Shown in pieces: positions 10,011 to 18,443 of a stretch of DNA of 54,636 nucleotides. Source of the stretch: JAFHCF01 sp048497495 (lineage in GTDB: Bacteria; Pseudomonadota; Alphaproteobacteria; Rhizobiales; Ancalomicrobiaceae). Below the pieces are notes generated by a model. The model did not search any database and was not told the DNA's origin. It saw only the letters and a program-made list of their open reading frames with translations. Numbering within the stretch: the stretch's first letter is position 1; the number at the start of each line of letters is the position of its first letter. Made by a program: the position numbers and the translations under genes. Location of the stretch: assembly GCA_048497495.1 (NCBI GenBank), contig JAFHCF010000102.1, positions 1 to 54,636 on the forward strand. Reading direction: 5' to 3'.

Positions 10011-11693
10011 ATGGCGCGAAAACTTCTCCACCGCCTCAGGGTCGACGGCTTCGCCGCCGTCGGCCTCGTCACCGCCGCCGCCGTCGCCGCCCCGATCGTC
10101 GCGCTGGCGGTGATCGCGGCGGGGGGCGACGGCGGCCACTGGCGACATCTCTTCGGCACGGTGGTGCCGCGCGCCGCGCTCGAGACCGCGTTGCTGACGA
10201 TCGGCGTCGCCGTCTTCGTCGGCACCGTCGGCACCGCGACCGCCTGGCTCGTCGTCAGCCGCGATTTTCCCGGCCGCCGCCTGATCGAGGTGCTGCTGCT
10301 GCTGCCTCTCGCCTTTCCGGCCTATGTCCTGGCCTATTCCTGGCTCGATCTTCTGCACCCGGTCGGCGGCTTCCAGACCGCGCTGCGTGGGCTCCTCGGC
10401 ATCGCCCGGCCGAGCGACCTGCGTCTGCCGGATCTGCGCAGCCTGCCCGGCGCCGTGCTGGTCTTCGGCTTCTCGCTCTACCCCTACGTCCACATCGCAG
10501 TGCGCGGCGTCTTCCTCACCCAGACCACCACCCTGATCGAGGCGGCGCGGATGCTCGGCGCCTCGCCGTCGCGGGTCTTCTTCCGCGTCGCCCTGCCGCT
10601 GGCGCGCCCGGCGATCGCCGCGGGAACCGCCCTGGCGGTGATGGAGACGCTGAACGACGTCGGCGCGGCCGAGTTTCTCTCGGTCAACACCCTGACGGCG
10701 GCGGTCTACTCGACCTGGGTCAATCGCGGCGACCTGCCGGGCGCCGCCCAGATCGCCCTCGCCATGCTCACCTTCGTGCTGGCGCTGCTGATGATCGAGC
10801 GGATGGCGCGCGGCGGGCGTGCCTATGCGGTCCTCGGCTCGGCCGGCCGCCGGATGCTGCCGCGTCGGGTCGAGGGCGCGCGCGGGATCGGCCTCTTCCT
10901 TCTGGGTCTCCTGCCCGCCGTCTTCGGCTTCCTGATCCCGGCCGGCCATCTCCTCTATCTGGCATGGACGCGGCTCGCCTTCGCCGGCCTCCCCGAGGAG
11001 GTGGTGCGGGAGACGTTCGACACCGTCCTGCTCGCCGCCTCGGCCACCCTGGTGGCGCTCGTGCTGGGCCTGCCGATGGTCTCCGGGCGGCGCCTCCATC
11101 CGGGATCGCGGCTCCATGCGGGCCTGCTGCGCGTCGCCATGATCGGCTACGCCGTGCCCGGCACGGTGCTGGCGATCGGCCTCCTGGCGATCTACGGCGG
11201 CTTCGACGGCGGCTTGCGCCGCATCGTCGTCGCCCTCGGCCTGCCGCCGAGCGGATTGATTCTCTCCGCCTCCTTCGCCGGCCTCGTCCTGGCGCTGACC
11301 CTGCGCTTCTTCCGCCTCTCGGCCTCGAAGATCGAGACCGGGCTCGAGCGGATCTCCCCATCGGTCGACCAGTCGGCGCGCATGCTCGGACGGACGCCCT
11401 TCGGCGTCATGCGGGAAATCCATCTGCCGCTGCTCACCCCGGCTCTCGCCGGAGCGGCGCTGCTGCTCTTCGTCGACTGCATGAAGGAACTGCCGGCGAC
11501 GCTGCTGTTGCGCCCGATCGGCTTCGAGACGCTCTCCACCCATCTCTACGGCGAAGCGGCGCGTGGCACCTATGAGAACGGGGCGCTCGCCGCCTGCCTG
11601 ATCGTCGCCTTCGGCCTCCTGCCGATCGTCGCCATGACCCGAATCGGGCGGCAGAATGCCGCCCCGACCGGCTCCGAGGGACCCGCCGCATGA
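10011..11693 (+). CDS. fbpB: Fe(III) ABC transporter permease (FbpB type)
   Basis: This inner-membrane protein of about 560 residues contains two fused permease halves, each with an EAA-type cytoplasmic loop: EAARMLGASPSRVFFRVALP in the first and QSARMLGRTPFGVMREIHLP in the second. About twelve membrane segments are visible. Such fused permeases are characteristic of ferric-iron importers of the Fbp/Afu/Fut type. I chose ATG 10011 (MARKLLHRL); a TTG at 9972 would add 13 residues but has no better ribosome site. The stop overlaps the ATPase start in ATGA. Confidence 0.88.
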   Translation: MARKLLHRLRVDGFAAVGLVTAAAVAAPIVALAVIAAGGDGGHWRHLFGTVVPRAALETALLTIGVAVFVGTVGTATAWLVVSRDFPGRRLIEVLLLLPLAFPAYVLAYSWLDLLHPVGGFQTALRGLLGIARPSDLRLPDLRSLPGAVLVFGFSLYPYVHIAVRGVFLTQTTTLIEAARMLGASPSRVFFRVALPLARPAIAAGTALAVMETLNDVGAAEFLSVNTLTAAVYSTWVNRGDLPGAAQIALAMLTFVLALLMIERMARGGRAYAVLGSAGRRMLPRRVEGARGIGLFLLGLLPAVFGFLIPAGHLLYLAWTRLAFAGLPEEVVRETFDTVLLAASATLVALVLGLPMVSGRRLHPGSRLHAGLLRVAMIGYAVPGTVLAIGLLAIYGGFDGGLRRIVVALGLPPSGLILSASFAGLVLALTLRFFRLSASKIETGLERISPSVDQSARMLGRTPFGVMREIHLPLLTPALAGAALLLFVDCMKELPATLLLRPIGFETLSTHLYGEAARGTYENGALAACLIVAFGLLPIVAMTRIGRQNAAPTGSEGPAA

Positions 11694-12757
11694 CGCCCGA
11701 CCCCACCTCGCCCCCGGCTCTCGCCTTCGCCGACGTGGTCCATGCCTATGACGGCAAACCGGCGTTGCACGGCATCTCCCTCGCCCTGGCGCCGGGCGAG
11801 GTCGTGGCTCTGCTCGGGCCCTCGGGCTGCGGCAAGACCACCTTGCTGCGGATCGCCGCCGGTCTCGAGCGGCCGGCCTCGGGGACCGTGGCGGCGGGCG
11901 AACGCCTCCTCGTCGGGGAGGGGCGGTTCGTGCCGCCGGAGGCGCGCGGCATCGGCCTGATGTTCCAGGATTACGCGCTGTTTCCCCATCTCGACGTCGC
12001 CGAGAACGTCGCCTTCGGCCTGGCGGGACACCCGGCGGCGGAGCGACGGCGGATCGTCGCCGATCTCCTGTCGCGCATCGGCCTCGGCGATCGCGGTGGC
12101 GTCTATCCCCACATGCTGTCGGGCGGCGAGCGCCAGCGGGTGGCGCTCGCCCGCGCGCTGGCGCCGCGCCCCTCGATCCTCTTGATGGACGAGCCCTTCT
12201 CCAATCTCGACCAACGGCTGCGGCGCGACATGCGGGGCGAGACCAAGAGCCTCCTCGCGGCGACCGGCGCCGCCGCCCTGCTGGTGACGCACGACCCGGA
12301 CGACGCCATGGCGGTCGCCGACCGCATCGCCCTGATGCGCGACGGGCGGATCGTCCAGGTCGGCACGCCGGAGGAGGTCTTCGCCGCGCCGGTCGATCGC
12401 TGGGTCGCCGCCTTCTTCGCCGACCTCGAGGAGATGCCGGCCTGGGTGCGGTCCGGACGAGCCGAGACGCCGCTCGGCGCCTTCGCCGCGCCGAACCTGC
12501 CGGACGGTCCGGCGCTCGCCTGCATTCGTCGCGACGCCTTCGATCTCGATCCGCCCGCCGCCGAATTCACCGCCCGCGTCCTGGCGACCCGCTTCCTCGG
12601 CGAGCACCGCACGGTCCGCCTTCTCGTCGACGGGTTGGATCGCCCCATCGACGCCTGGATCGACGCCCGCCGTCCGATCGAGGTCGGCGCCCGCATCGGC
12701 GTCGCCCTCGATCGCGGCGAGGTCTTCGTCTTCGCTCATCCCGACGAGCGCCGGTGA
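11690..12757 (+). CDS. fbpC: Fe(III) ABC transporter ATP-binding protein (FbpC type)
   Basis: The 355-residue ATPase has Walker A GPSGCGKTT, Q-loop MFQDYALFPHL, signature LSGGERQRVALARA, Walker B ILLMDEPFSNLD and switch His in VTHD. A C-terminal domain of about 110 residues (TOBE-like) follows, which is typical of the FbpC/PotA/MalK class and often regulatory. It completes a three-gene iron importer and overlaps the permease gene by 4 bp. The gene ends where a damaged radical SAM fragment begins on the other strand. Confidence 0.9.
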   Translation: MTPDPTSPPALAFADVVHAYDGKPALHGISLALAPGEVVALLGPSGCGKTTLLRIAAGLERPASGTVAAGERLLVGEGRFVPPEARGIGLMFQDYALFPHLDVAENVAFGLAGHPAAERRRIVADLLSRIGLGDRGGVYPHMLSGGERQRVALARALAPRPSILLMDEPFSNLDQRLRRDMRGETKSLLAATGAAALLVTHDPDDAMAVADRIALMRDGRIVQVGTPEEVFAAPVDRWVAAFFADLEEMPAWVRSGRAETPLGAFAAPNLPDGPALACIRRDAFDLDPPAAEFTARVLATRFLGEHRTVRLLVDGLDRPIDAWIDARRPIEVGARIGVALDRGEVFVFAHPDERR

Positions 12758-12857
12758 ATCACCCGACCACCGCCGCCGGATGCGGACCTTGGGAGGAAGC
12801 AGGGGTTCGACCGGGATGATCTCCGCCGCCGACATCGCCATCTCCCGGAGCGGCCCC

Positions 12858-13056
12858 TCGGCGAAACGGCCCTCGAAGGAGCAATAGGGGTTCTCCGCCG
12901 ATCCGGGGTTGAAGTCGGAGAGCAGGATCGTGCCGCCGGCATGGGCGACCGGCGCCTCCATCACCTCCGGCAGGGTGATGCGGTCGGCACCAACACGACG
13001 CCGAGCCCGGCCTCGCCGCGGTTGTGGATCGCCAGATCCTCGAGGCGCGCGAGCTC
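12858..13056 (-). pseudogene. Fragment of a radical SAM protein gene (decayed partial copy)
   Basis: Read on the minus strand, one frame gives LARLEDLAIHNRGEAGLGVV followed by LVPT, and a second frame gives RITLPEVMEAPVAHAGGTI, then DFNPGSAENPYCSFEGRFA. Both match consecutive parts of the intact radical SAM protein at 22305-23750. The intact gene has 139 bp more between these blocks. In the intact copy those 139 bp are flanked by the 8-mer CGGTCGGC (plus-strand 22879-22886 and 23018-23025); here a single CGGTCGGC remains at the junction (12981-12988). The loss is not a multiple of three and explains the frame change. There is no start, no CxxxCxxC motif and no C-terminal half, so this cannot make an enzyme. 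The rest of 12758-13270 shows nothing I recognise. Confidence 0.8.
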
Positions 13057-13270
13057 GGTTCTCGTCTTCGGCGAACGCGGCGATCCTCGTCCTGTCGTCG
13101 TTGAAGGTCTGGCGGCGCGGCTGACGTCACGAGTTCCCAGGCGCCCCATGTCGTTCATCGAACCCCTCGTCGTCGGTCTCGAGGCCGCGATTGTGTCTCG
13201 GGCGCCGGCTCAGGCGGGTCAGAAGGTCACCATTCCCGCCGCCACCCTTCCGAGCGTGCGAGCGGTTGCC

Positions 13271-13594
13271 TCACTTCACCTCGACCTCGACCGTCTCCGA
13301 GATCACCGAACCGTCGTCGTCGTACCAGGAGAGCTCCAGCTTGGCGCTCTTCTCCAGGCGGAGGTGGAAGGTCAGGAACGGGTCGGCCGAGACCGCGGTG
13401 TTGAAGTCCGAGGCGAAGACCTCCTTGCCGTCGGCCTTGCAGACGAAGCGGTTGATGATCTTGCGCGGCACCGGCTTGCCGCCGTCGTCCTTGCGCAAGC
13501 CCGACTCCATCGGGTGCTTGAGCAGGGTCTTGACCTGGAAGACCTCGCCCTTCTTCACCGAGGCGGGGATCTTGATGCGGGGCTTCTCGGCCAT
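13271..13594 (-). CDS. soxZ: Thiosulfate-oxidation carrier protein SoxZ
   Basis: The 107-residue protein starts MAEKPRIKIP and shows the SoxZ immunoglobulin-like pattern: KTLLKHPMESG, then FVCKADGKEVF, SADPFLTFHL and a C-terminal beta strand ending SETVEVEVK. SoxZ pairs with SoxY to form the periplasmic SoxYZ carrier, whose SoxY cysteine holds sulfur intermediates. It has no signal peptide, as usual, because it is exported with SoxY through Tat. ATG 13594 has GGAGGAG upstream. Unusually, soxY is not adjacent: it lies 4.8 kb away on the opposite strand, while soxZ follows the fcc genes as the last gene of their operon. Confidence 0.9.
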   Translation of the reverse strand: MAEKPRIKIPASVKKGEVFQVKTLLKHPMESGLRKDDGGKPVPRKIINRFVCKADGKEVFASDFNTAVSADPFLTFHLRLEKSAKLELSWYDDDGSVISETVEVEVK

Positions 13595-13684
13595 TCTCGG
13601 CACTCCTCCGATCGTCGTGTCGTCACACAACCCGCCTCGACCCGCGCGCCGATCGCGGCGCGCCCATCGAGTTCGAGCGTTACT

Positions 13685-15031
13685 TCATCTCTGGTGTGGA
13701 AGTTGCTGTATATAAGTCAGAATTCCGACGGCCGCTTCGCGCGGCAAAGCCATCAGCGGTGGCATCGGCTCGCCCGGGTGGCCGTTTAGGATGCCGTGCA
13801 ACGCACGCCAGGGATCGGCATCCGCGATGCGGCCGAGCGGCGGCATGGTGCGGATCTCGCGGCCGTCGGCGCCGTGGCAGGCGGCGCAGATCGTGTGGTA
13901 ATGGGCGATGTAGCGCTCCGGATGGCCGCGTGCCTTGCGGCTGCTCCGCTCGATGAACTCGTCCATGTCGAACTGGCCCCGGCTGACGAAGTTGGAGAGA
14001 TCCAACCGGTCGCGCGGCGACAGCAACGCCCCGTAACCGTGGCGCTCGTCCATGAACTTCGCCACGATCTGCCGCGGTTCGGCGCCGGCCAGTCCGTGGA
14101 TGCCCTTGATCGAGGTCTTGTGCCCGCTCGCCTCGGCGACGCCGTCGCGACCGCGATAGTCCCAGCCGTGGCATTCCTTGCAGCGCCACGTGGTGCGCGG
14201 CTCGACGCCCTTGGGTAGGGTGCCGGAATAGGCCGGGTGGATCCCTTCGGGCACCTCGCGTCCGTTTTCCTTGTACCAGGTGTCGTAGAGGCGGCCGCCA
14301 CGGACGATCGAGGCGAGCAGGTCGCGCGCCGGCAGCACCTGGATATAGGCGAGGATGTCGACCAGGGTGCCGTGATCGAGCACCCGCAGCGCCGGCATGG
14401 TGCCGCTCGGATGGCCGTTGAGCAGGGTGTGCATCGCCTGCCACGGGTTCTCGCGGGAGATGTCGCCGAGCGGTCGGGCATCGACGATGCCCTGGCCGTC
14501 GTTGCCGTGGCAATTGGCGCAGATGGTCTGGAAATAGACGTTGCCGTTGGGGGGCCAGCCTTTGGCGCGCAGCGACTTGGGGTCGATCAGCGTATCCATG
14601 TCGATCTGGCCCTTGGCGACGAACAGGGCGAGATCGGCGAGATCGGCGTCCTTCAGGTAGTCGCGATAGCGATGGGTGTCGTCGACCAGGATGCGGCCGA
14701 TGGCGGCGAGCTCGGAGCCCGCCTTGCCGGAGATGCCCTTGATCTCAGCCGACGGACCGCTCCGATCGACCCCGTCCTTGCCCCGATAGTCCCAGCCGTG
14801 GCAGTCGACGCAACGCCCCGGCCGCGGCACCGCCTTCTCCTGCGACCGCTCGGCCTGCCTGAGGAGATCGGCGCCGATCTCCTTGGCCCAGTCGTCGTAG
14901 AGGCGGCCGCCACGCGCGATGGTCGCCACCTCGTCCTCGCCGGCCTGCGCCGGCGCGACACCTCCCGGTGTCGACCCCATCACCGCGAGGACCGCGCCGA
15001 GGATGGCGCCGCGAAGCCGGTTCATCGTCAT
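13685..15031 (-). CDS. Tetraheme c-type cytochrome made of two diheme repeats
   Basis: The protein of about 448 residues has a signal peptide ending near APAQAG and four CxxCH heme sites: CVDCH, CANCH, CKECH and CAACH. It is an internal duplication. Each half of about 200 residues contains GGRLYD, then CxxCHGWDYRG(K/R)DGV, then a second CxxCHG, then ...PW(Q/R)A(M/L)H, LNGHP and a C-terminal ILxYIQ(V/Q)LP. It should be a periplasmic electron carrier, probably taking electrons from or giving them to the NapC-type protein 27 bp upstream. I do not recognise a named family. ATG 15031 is used; a GTG at 15055 is in frame. Confidence 0.75.
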   Translation of the reverse strand: MTMNRLRGAILGAVLAVMGSTPGGVAPAQAGEDEVATIARGGRLYDDWAKEIGADLLRQAERSQEKAVPRPGRCVDCHGWDYRGKDGVDRSGPSAEIKGISGKAGSELAAIGRILVDDTHRYRDYLKDADLADLALFVAKGQIDMDTLIDPKSLRAKGWPPNGNVYFQTICANCHGNDGQGIVDARPLGDISRENPWQAMHTLLNGHPSGTMPALRVLDHGTLVDILAYIQVLPARDLLASIVRGGRLYDTWYKENGREVPEGIHPAYSGTLPKGVEPRTTWRCKECHGWDYRGRDGVAEASGHKTSIKGIHGLAGAEPRQIVAKFMDERHGYGALLSPRDRLDLSNFVSRGQFDMDEFIERSSRKARGHPERYIAHYHTICAACHGADGREIRTMPPLGRIADADPWRALHGILNGHPGEPMPPLMALPREAAVGILTYIQQLPHQR

Positions 15032-15058
15032 TCGTCCCAATTTGTCTCGCCTCACCGA

Positions 15059-15637
15059 TCAATCGCCTTCGAAGCCCTGGGGCAGTTCGTGGACGATCCC
15101 CTTGTGACACTCGATACAGTGCTTGCCGTCGGTCTTGGCCTGCGGATGCTTGAGCTTGGCGCGGCGGCCCTGGTCGTCGAGGTTCATCGCGTCGAAGGCA
15201 TGGCAGCCGCGGCACTCGCGCGACCGGCTGCCGGCCATGTTGGCCCACACCCGCTTGGCCATCTCCAGCCGCCGTTCCTCGAACTTCTCCGGCGTGTCGA
15301 TGGTGCCCAGGAGGTGATGGTAGACGTCCTTCGCCGCGATCACCTTGGCCAGCAACTTCGGACCGAACTCCTTCGGCACATGACAGTCGGCGCAGACGGC
15401 GCGCACGCCGGTGCGGTTGTTGTAGTGGATGGTCTTCTTGTACTCGGCATAGGGGCCCGCCTCCATCTCGTGGCAGGAGATGCAGAATTCGAGCGTGTTG
15501 GTGTGGTCGGCGAAGACGCTGAAGCCGCCCACCAGCACCGCCATCGCGGCGGCGCCGACGACGAGCAGTCCCAGCGCGCCGCCTGTCAGCCAGGACGGCG
15601 TGAGCCGACGTTTGAGTGTGGCGAACACGAATTTCAC
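15059..15637 (-). CDS. NapC/NirT-type membrane tetraheme cytochrome c
   Basis: The 192-residue protein has one N-terminal membrane helix (GGALGLLVVGAAAMAVLVGG) and four CxxCH heme sites: CISCH, CADCH, CRGCH and CIECH, spaced as in NapC/NirT/CymA. These anchored cytochromes exchange electrons between the quinone pool and periplasmic redox partners. In this operon, behind fccAB and before a tetraheme cytochrome, the likely role is linking sulfide-derived electrons and quinones, in either direction; that is inference. Gaps of 59 and 27 bp to its neighbours suggest co-transcription. Confidence 0.85.
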   Translation of the reverse strand: MKFVFATLKRRLTPSWLTGGALGLLVVGAAAMAVLVGGFSVFADHTNTLEFCISCHEMEAGPYAEYKKTIHYNNRTGVRAVCADCHVPKEFGPKLLAKVIAAKDVYHHLLGTIDTPEKFEERRLEMAKRVWANMAGSRSRECRGCHAFDAMNLDDQGRRAKLKHPQAKTDGKHCIECHKGIVHELPQGFEGD

Positions 15638-15696
15638 TCCCCGAGGTCACGGACGGAGCGCTCGGCCCCGTCCGTTGCCCGTCGTTCGCGGTGATC

Positions 15697-16992
15697 TCAG
15701 CCCCAGATGTCCGTCGTGATGTTGCGGAACCAGCTGTGGGCGTAGAGGACCTCGCGCTTGCGGTCTTCGGCGGAGGCATCCATCGGCGACAGCCCGCCGG
15801 AACCGGCGACCTCGGCGATGGCGTTCTTCTCACCGTCGTAGGTGTAGACGCCGGCGACCGAGAAGGCGTGGTCCTCGCCCGCCACCGAGTAGCAGGTGTT
15901 GACGTAGGCCGGGGTCGGCGGCGTCTGGCCCTTCAGCAGCGCGACCACCGCCGCGGCGGCGACCTTGGCCTGCGAATTGGCGGAATAGCCCGACTTGGGC
16001 ATGGTCGCCGCATCGGAGCCGTCACCGAGCACATGGATGCCGGGGATCTTCTTCGACTCGAAGGTGGCCTTGTTGACCGGCGCCCAGTTGCCCTCGGTCA
16101 GCCCGGCGTCGAAGGCGATCCGGCCCGCCTTCTGCGCCGGAATGACGTTGACCACCGCCGCCTTGATGGTGTCGAACTCGGTCTGCACCGCCATCCCGGC
16201 GACGTCGATCGCGGTCGGCTTGCCGCCCTTGGCCGCCGGAACCCATTCGATCAGGCTGTTGGGCGTGCCGAAGCCGTAGAACTTGGCCCAGGCCTGCTCG
16301 AACAGCTTCTGCTTGGAGAAGGCGTCCTTGGTGTCGAGGATGATGATCTTCGACTTGGGCTTGTGGCGCTTGAGATAGTGGGCCACCAGGCTGGCGCGCT
16401 CATAGGGACCGGGCGGGCAGCGGTAGGGATTGGGCGGGGCCACCATGACGAAGACGCCGCCGTCGGGCATCGCCTCGAGCTGGGCGCGCAGCAGGGCGGT
16501 CTGCGGGCCGGCCTTCCAGGCGTGCGGCATCTTCTCGGCCGCCTCGGCCGAATAGCCGGGCAGCGCGTTCCAGACGAAGTCGATGCCGGGAGCGACGATG
16601 CAGCGATCGTAGGGGAACTTCTGCCCACCCTTGGTGGTCACCACCTTGGCGGCGCCGTCGATGCCGGTGACCAGGTCGTGGACGACCTTGACGCCGTGCT
16701 TGGCCAGCCCCTCGAAGCCGAACTTCAGGCTGTCGAGTTTGCGCTCGCCCGACAGGACCTCGTTGCTCATGAAGCAGGTGTAGTAGTCCTTGTTCGCCTC
16801 GATCAAGGTCACCTCGAGCGACGGATCGGCGCGACGGAGGTACTTGGCGGCGGTGGCGCCACCCGGTCCGCCGCCGATCACCACCACCTTGCCGCCGGCG
16901 GCGCGGGCGACGTGCGGGGCGGCGAGGAGCGACGAGGAGGCGGCGGAGGCGCCGGCGAGAATCAGGAACTTGCGGCGATCGATCTTCAACAT
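15697..16992 (-). CDS. fccB: Flavocytochrome c sulfide dehydrogenase, flavoprotein subunit
   Basis: The precursor of 431 residues has a Tat-type signal (IDRRKFLILAGASAA) and a Rossmann FAD motif VVVIGGGPGGATAAK. Cys73 in DYYTCFMSNEVL falls at mature position 42 if cleavage follows residue 31, matching the Cys42 that binds FAD covalently in Allochromatium FccB. Cys in NPYRCPPG and in VNTCYSV correspond to the pair forming the redox disulfide. The enzyme oxidises sulfide to sulfur or polysulfide in the periplasm and passes electrons to FccA. ATG 16992 opens the signal peptide; the fccA stop lies 13 bp upstream. Confidence 0.93.
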   Translation of the reverse strand: MLKIDRRKFLILAGASAASSSLLAAPHVARAAGGKVVVIGGGPGGATAAKYLRRADPSLEVTLIEANKDYYTCFMSNEVLSGERKLDSLKFGFEGLAKHGVKVVHDLVTGIDGAAKVVTTKGGQKFPYDRCIVAPGIDFVWNALPGYSAEAAEKMPHAWKAGPQTALLRAQLEAMPDGGVFVMVAPPNPYRCPPGPYERASLVAHYLKRHKPKSKIIILDTKDAFSKQKLFEQAWAKFYGFGTPNSLIEWVPAAKGGKPTAIDVAGMAVQTEFDTIKAAVVNVIPAQKAGRIAFDAGLTEGNWAPVNKATFESKKIPGIHVLGDGSDAATMPKSGYSANSQAKVAAAAVVALLKGQTPPTPAYVNTCYSVAGEDHAFSVAGVYTYDGEKNAIAEVAGSGGLSPMDASAEDRKREVLYAHSWFRNITTDIWG

Positions 16993-17005
16993 GGGACGTC
17001 CCCCC

Positions 17006-17605
17006 TCACTTGACACCGGCGTAGTAGTGCAGGATCGGCTCGAAGGCCTCGCGGCCGCCCTGTTCCTTGACCAGGGCGTCGAACTTGACCTTCTGGCGCT
17101 TCTCCGGCTCACGCTTGCCGTCGAGGAAGTCGTCGATCGAGTATCTGAGGTAGGGCAGCATCTGCCCGGCGAGGATGCCGACGCCTTCGCCGACCTTGCC
17201 CTCGTCCTCGTGACAGGATTCGCAGTACTTCTTGGCCAACGCCTTGCCGGCCTTGGCCTTGGTGGCGTCGACGGTCTGGCCGGGACGCAGGAACGGCTTG
17301 GTCTCGAAGTGCTTGGCCATCGCGGCGAAGTCGTCGTCGGAATAGCCCTTGGCGATGCGGCCCATCACGGTCGATGCGCGCTTGCCGGCCTTGTAGTCCT
17401 TCATCGACAGGACGAAGTAGTCGACCGACAGCGACGCGATGGTCGGCGTCGCCGGCCCGCCGCTGGAGCCGTCGGTGCCGTGGCAACCGGCGCAGGTGTC
17501 GGCCATCAGTGCGGCATTGCCCTCCGCCGAAGCGGCGGACGCGGTGCTCAACGCACCGGCGACGACCGCGAGGCGGACGAGCCGGTGGAAGCTCGGCTTG
17601 TTCAT
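17006..17605 (-). CDS. fccA: Diheme cytochrome c subunit of flavocytochrome c sulfide dehydrogenase
   Basis: The 199-residue precursor has a signal peptide (LVRLAVVAGALSTASAASAE) and two heme sites, CAGCH and CESCH, one per cytochrome domain, with GTDGSSGG after the first, the usual FccA arrangement. It receives electrons from the FccB flavin and delivers them to the respiratory or photosynthetic chain. ATG 17605 is chosen for the signal peptide and a purine-rich GGGGGAAAC upstream; the frame is open further but without a sensible N-terminus. First gene of a five-gene set fccA-fccB-napC-cytochrome-soxZ. Confidence 0.9.
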   Translation of the reverse strand: MNKPSFHRLVRLAVVAGALSTASAASAEGNAALMADTCAGCHGTDGSSGGPATPTIASLSVDYFVLSMKDYKAGKRASTVMGRIAKGYSDDDFAAMAKHFETKPFLRPGQTVDATKAKAGKALAKKYCESCHEDEGKVGEGVGILAGQMLPYLRYSIDDFLDGKREPEKRQKVKFDALVKEQGGREAFEPILHYYAGVK

Positions 17606-17883
17606 GGTGTTTCCCCCTTGTTTGATTCTTCTTCGATGCCCGCCGCCTTCTTCGAGAAGCGGTCGGAAACTTCGTCGAGTCCCGGTCCTTCGTGCCTCGC
17701 TTCCTTCGCCCCTCCCTCGGGCCGGCTCACCGCCCCCTTCTTCGATCGCTTCGAGCCTCGTCCCCGCCGTCTCGGACGGGGAGGTGCCCTCGATCGCTTC
17801 GCGTTTGCGAAACAAACCTTGCCGAACCACAGGAATATCTGCCGCACTGCAGTATATCGTCGACGGGATACCCCTTCATGAAG

Positions 17884-17895
17884 ATATGATGATAT
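17884..17895. promoter_or_regulatory. Candidate sulfur-regulator operator, fccA side
   Basis: The 12-mer ATATGATGATAT occurs here within a longer imperfect palindrome (GAAGATAT-gatg-ATATTCTTC) about 280 bp upstream of fccA. The same 12-mer occurs before soxY. ArsR-type sulfide sensors (SqrR/BigR/SoxR families) use AT-rich inverted repeats of this general kind; assignment to them is inference. The long distance to fccA implies a long leader or a start upstream of the one chosen. Confidence 0.45.
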
Positions 17896-18359
17896 TCTTC
17901 TCTTCAAATAAAGAGGGATCTTCGCCTCCAGCTCCCCCAGCAGTGTGAAATATCAAAACGCCCCACATCTTCCCTTCACCCAAGGGAAGGGTAGGGGCGA
18001 TTCGAGGTCTCTCGGTCGGCCGAAACCGCCGCGTGTGACAGGGCGATCGATGGTCGAAGAATCGATCGGCGCGACAAGAATCGATTGAAATCGACTTTTC
18101 CGACGTCGCGGGGAGGTGATTTCCGTCGAAGAGAGGGGACGCCGCCATGACCAGCAATTCGTTCGCCGCCGTGATCGCGCCCGGCGGTCGCGGCTCGGCG
18201 GCGCTTCACCCGCGCGATTCCGGCGGTGCATCGGCGTCGTCGTGGTCCGGTCGCTGATATTACACGATGCGACGGACGATCTCGTCCGGAGCGGATCGAC
18301 CGAGCCGAATACGGGCGCTCGATGGAACTACACCATCGAGATCGCTTGATCGTATCCGC

Positions 18360-18375
18360 GTATATGATGATATAC
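18360..18375. promoter_or_regulatory. Candidate sulfur-regulator operator, soxY side
   Basis: GTATAT-gatg-ATATAC is a perfect inverted repeat (6-base arms, 4-base spacer) 68 bp before the soxY start codon, a normal operator position. Its centre is the 12-mer shared with the fccA side. It could bind a dimeric repressor controlling both directions. Confidence 0.5.
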
Positions 18376-18443
18376 TGAATTGAAGGCCACTCGACCGAAC
18401 CGAGTGGATGTGAACGACGGCTCACCGCCAGAAGGACCGACAC

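Larger units (their letters stand above)
17606..18443. other. Divergent fccA-soxY intergenic region
   Basis: The gap of 838 bp between the two divergent sulfur operons is AT-richer near both ends. Short frames inside show no recognisable protein, so I regard it as non-coding. It contains two copies of ATATGATGATAT, at 17884-17895 and 18362-18373, listed separately. Confidence 0.5.

Noticed and set aside
17602..18349. Several short open frames between fccA and soxY
   Set aside because: No ribosome site, no family resemblance, overlapping frames on both strands; treated as non-coding.
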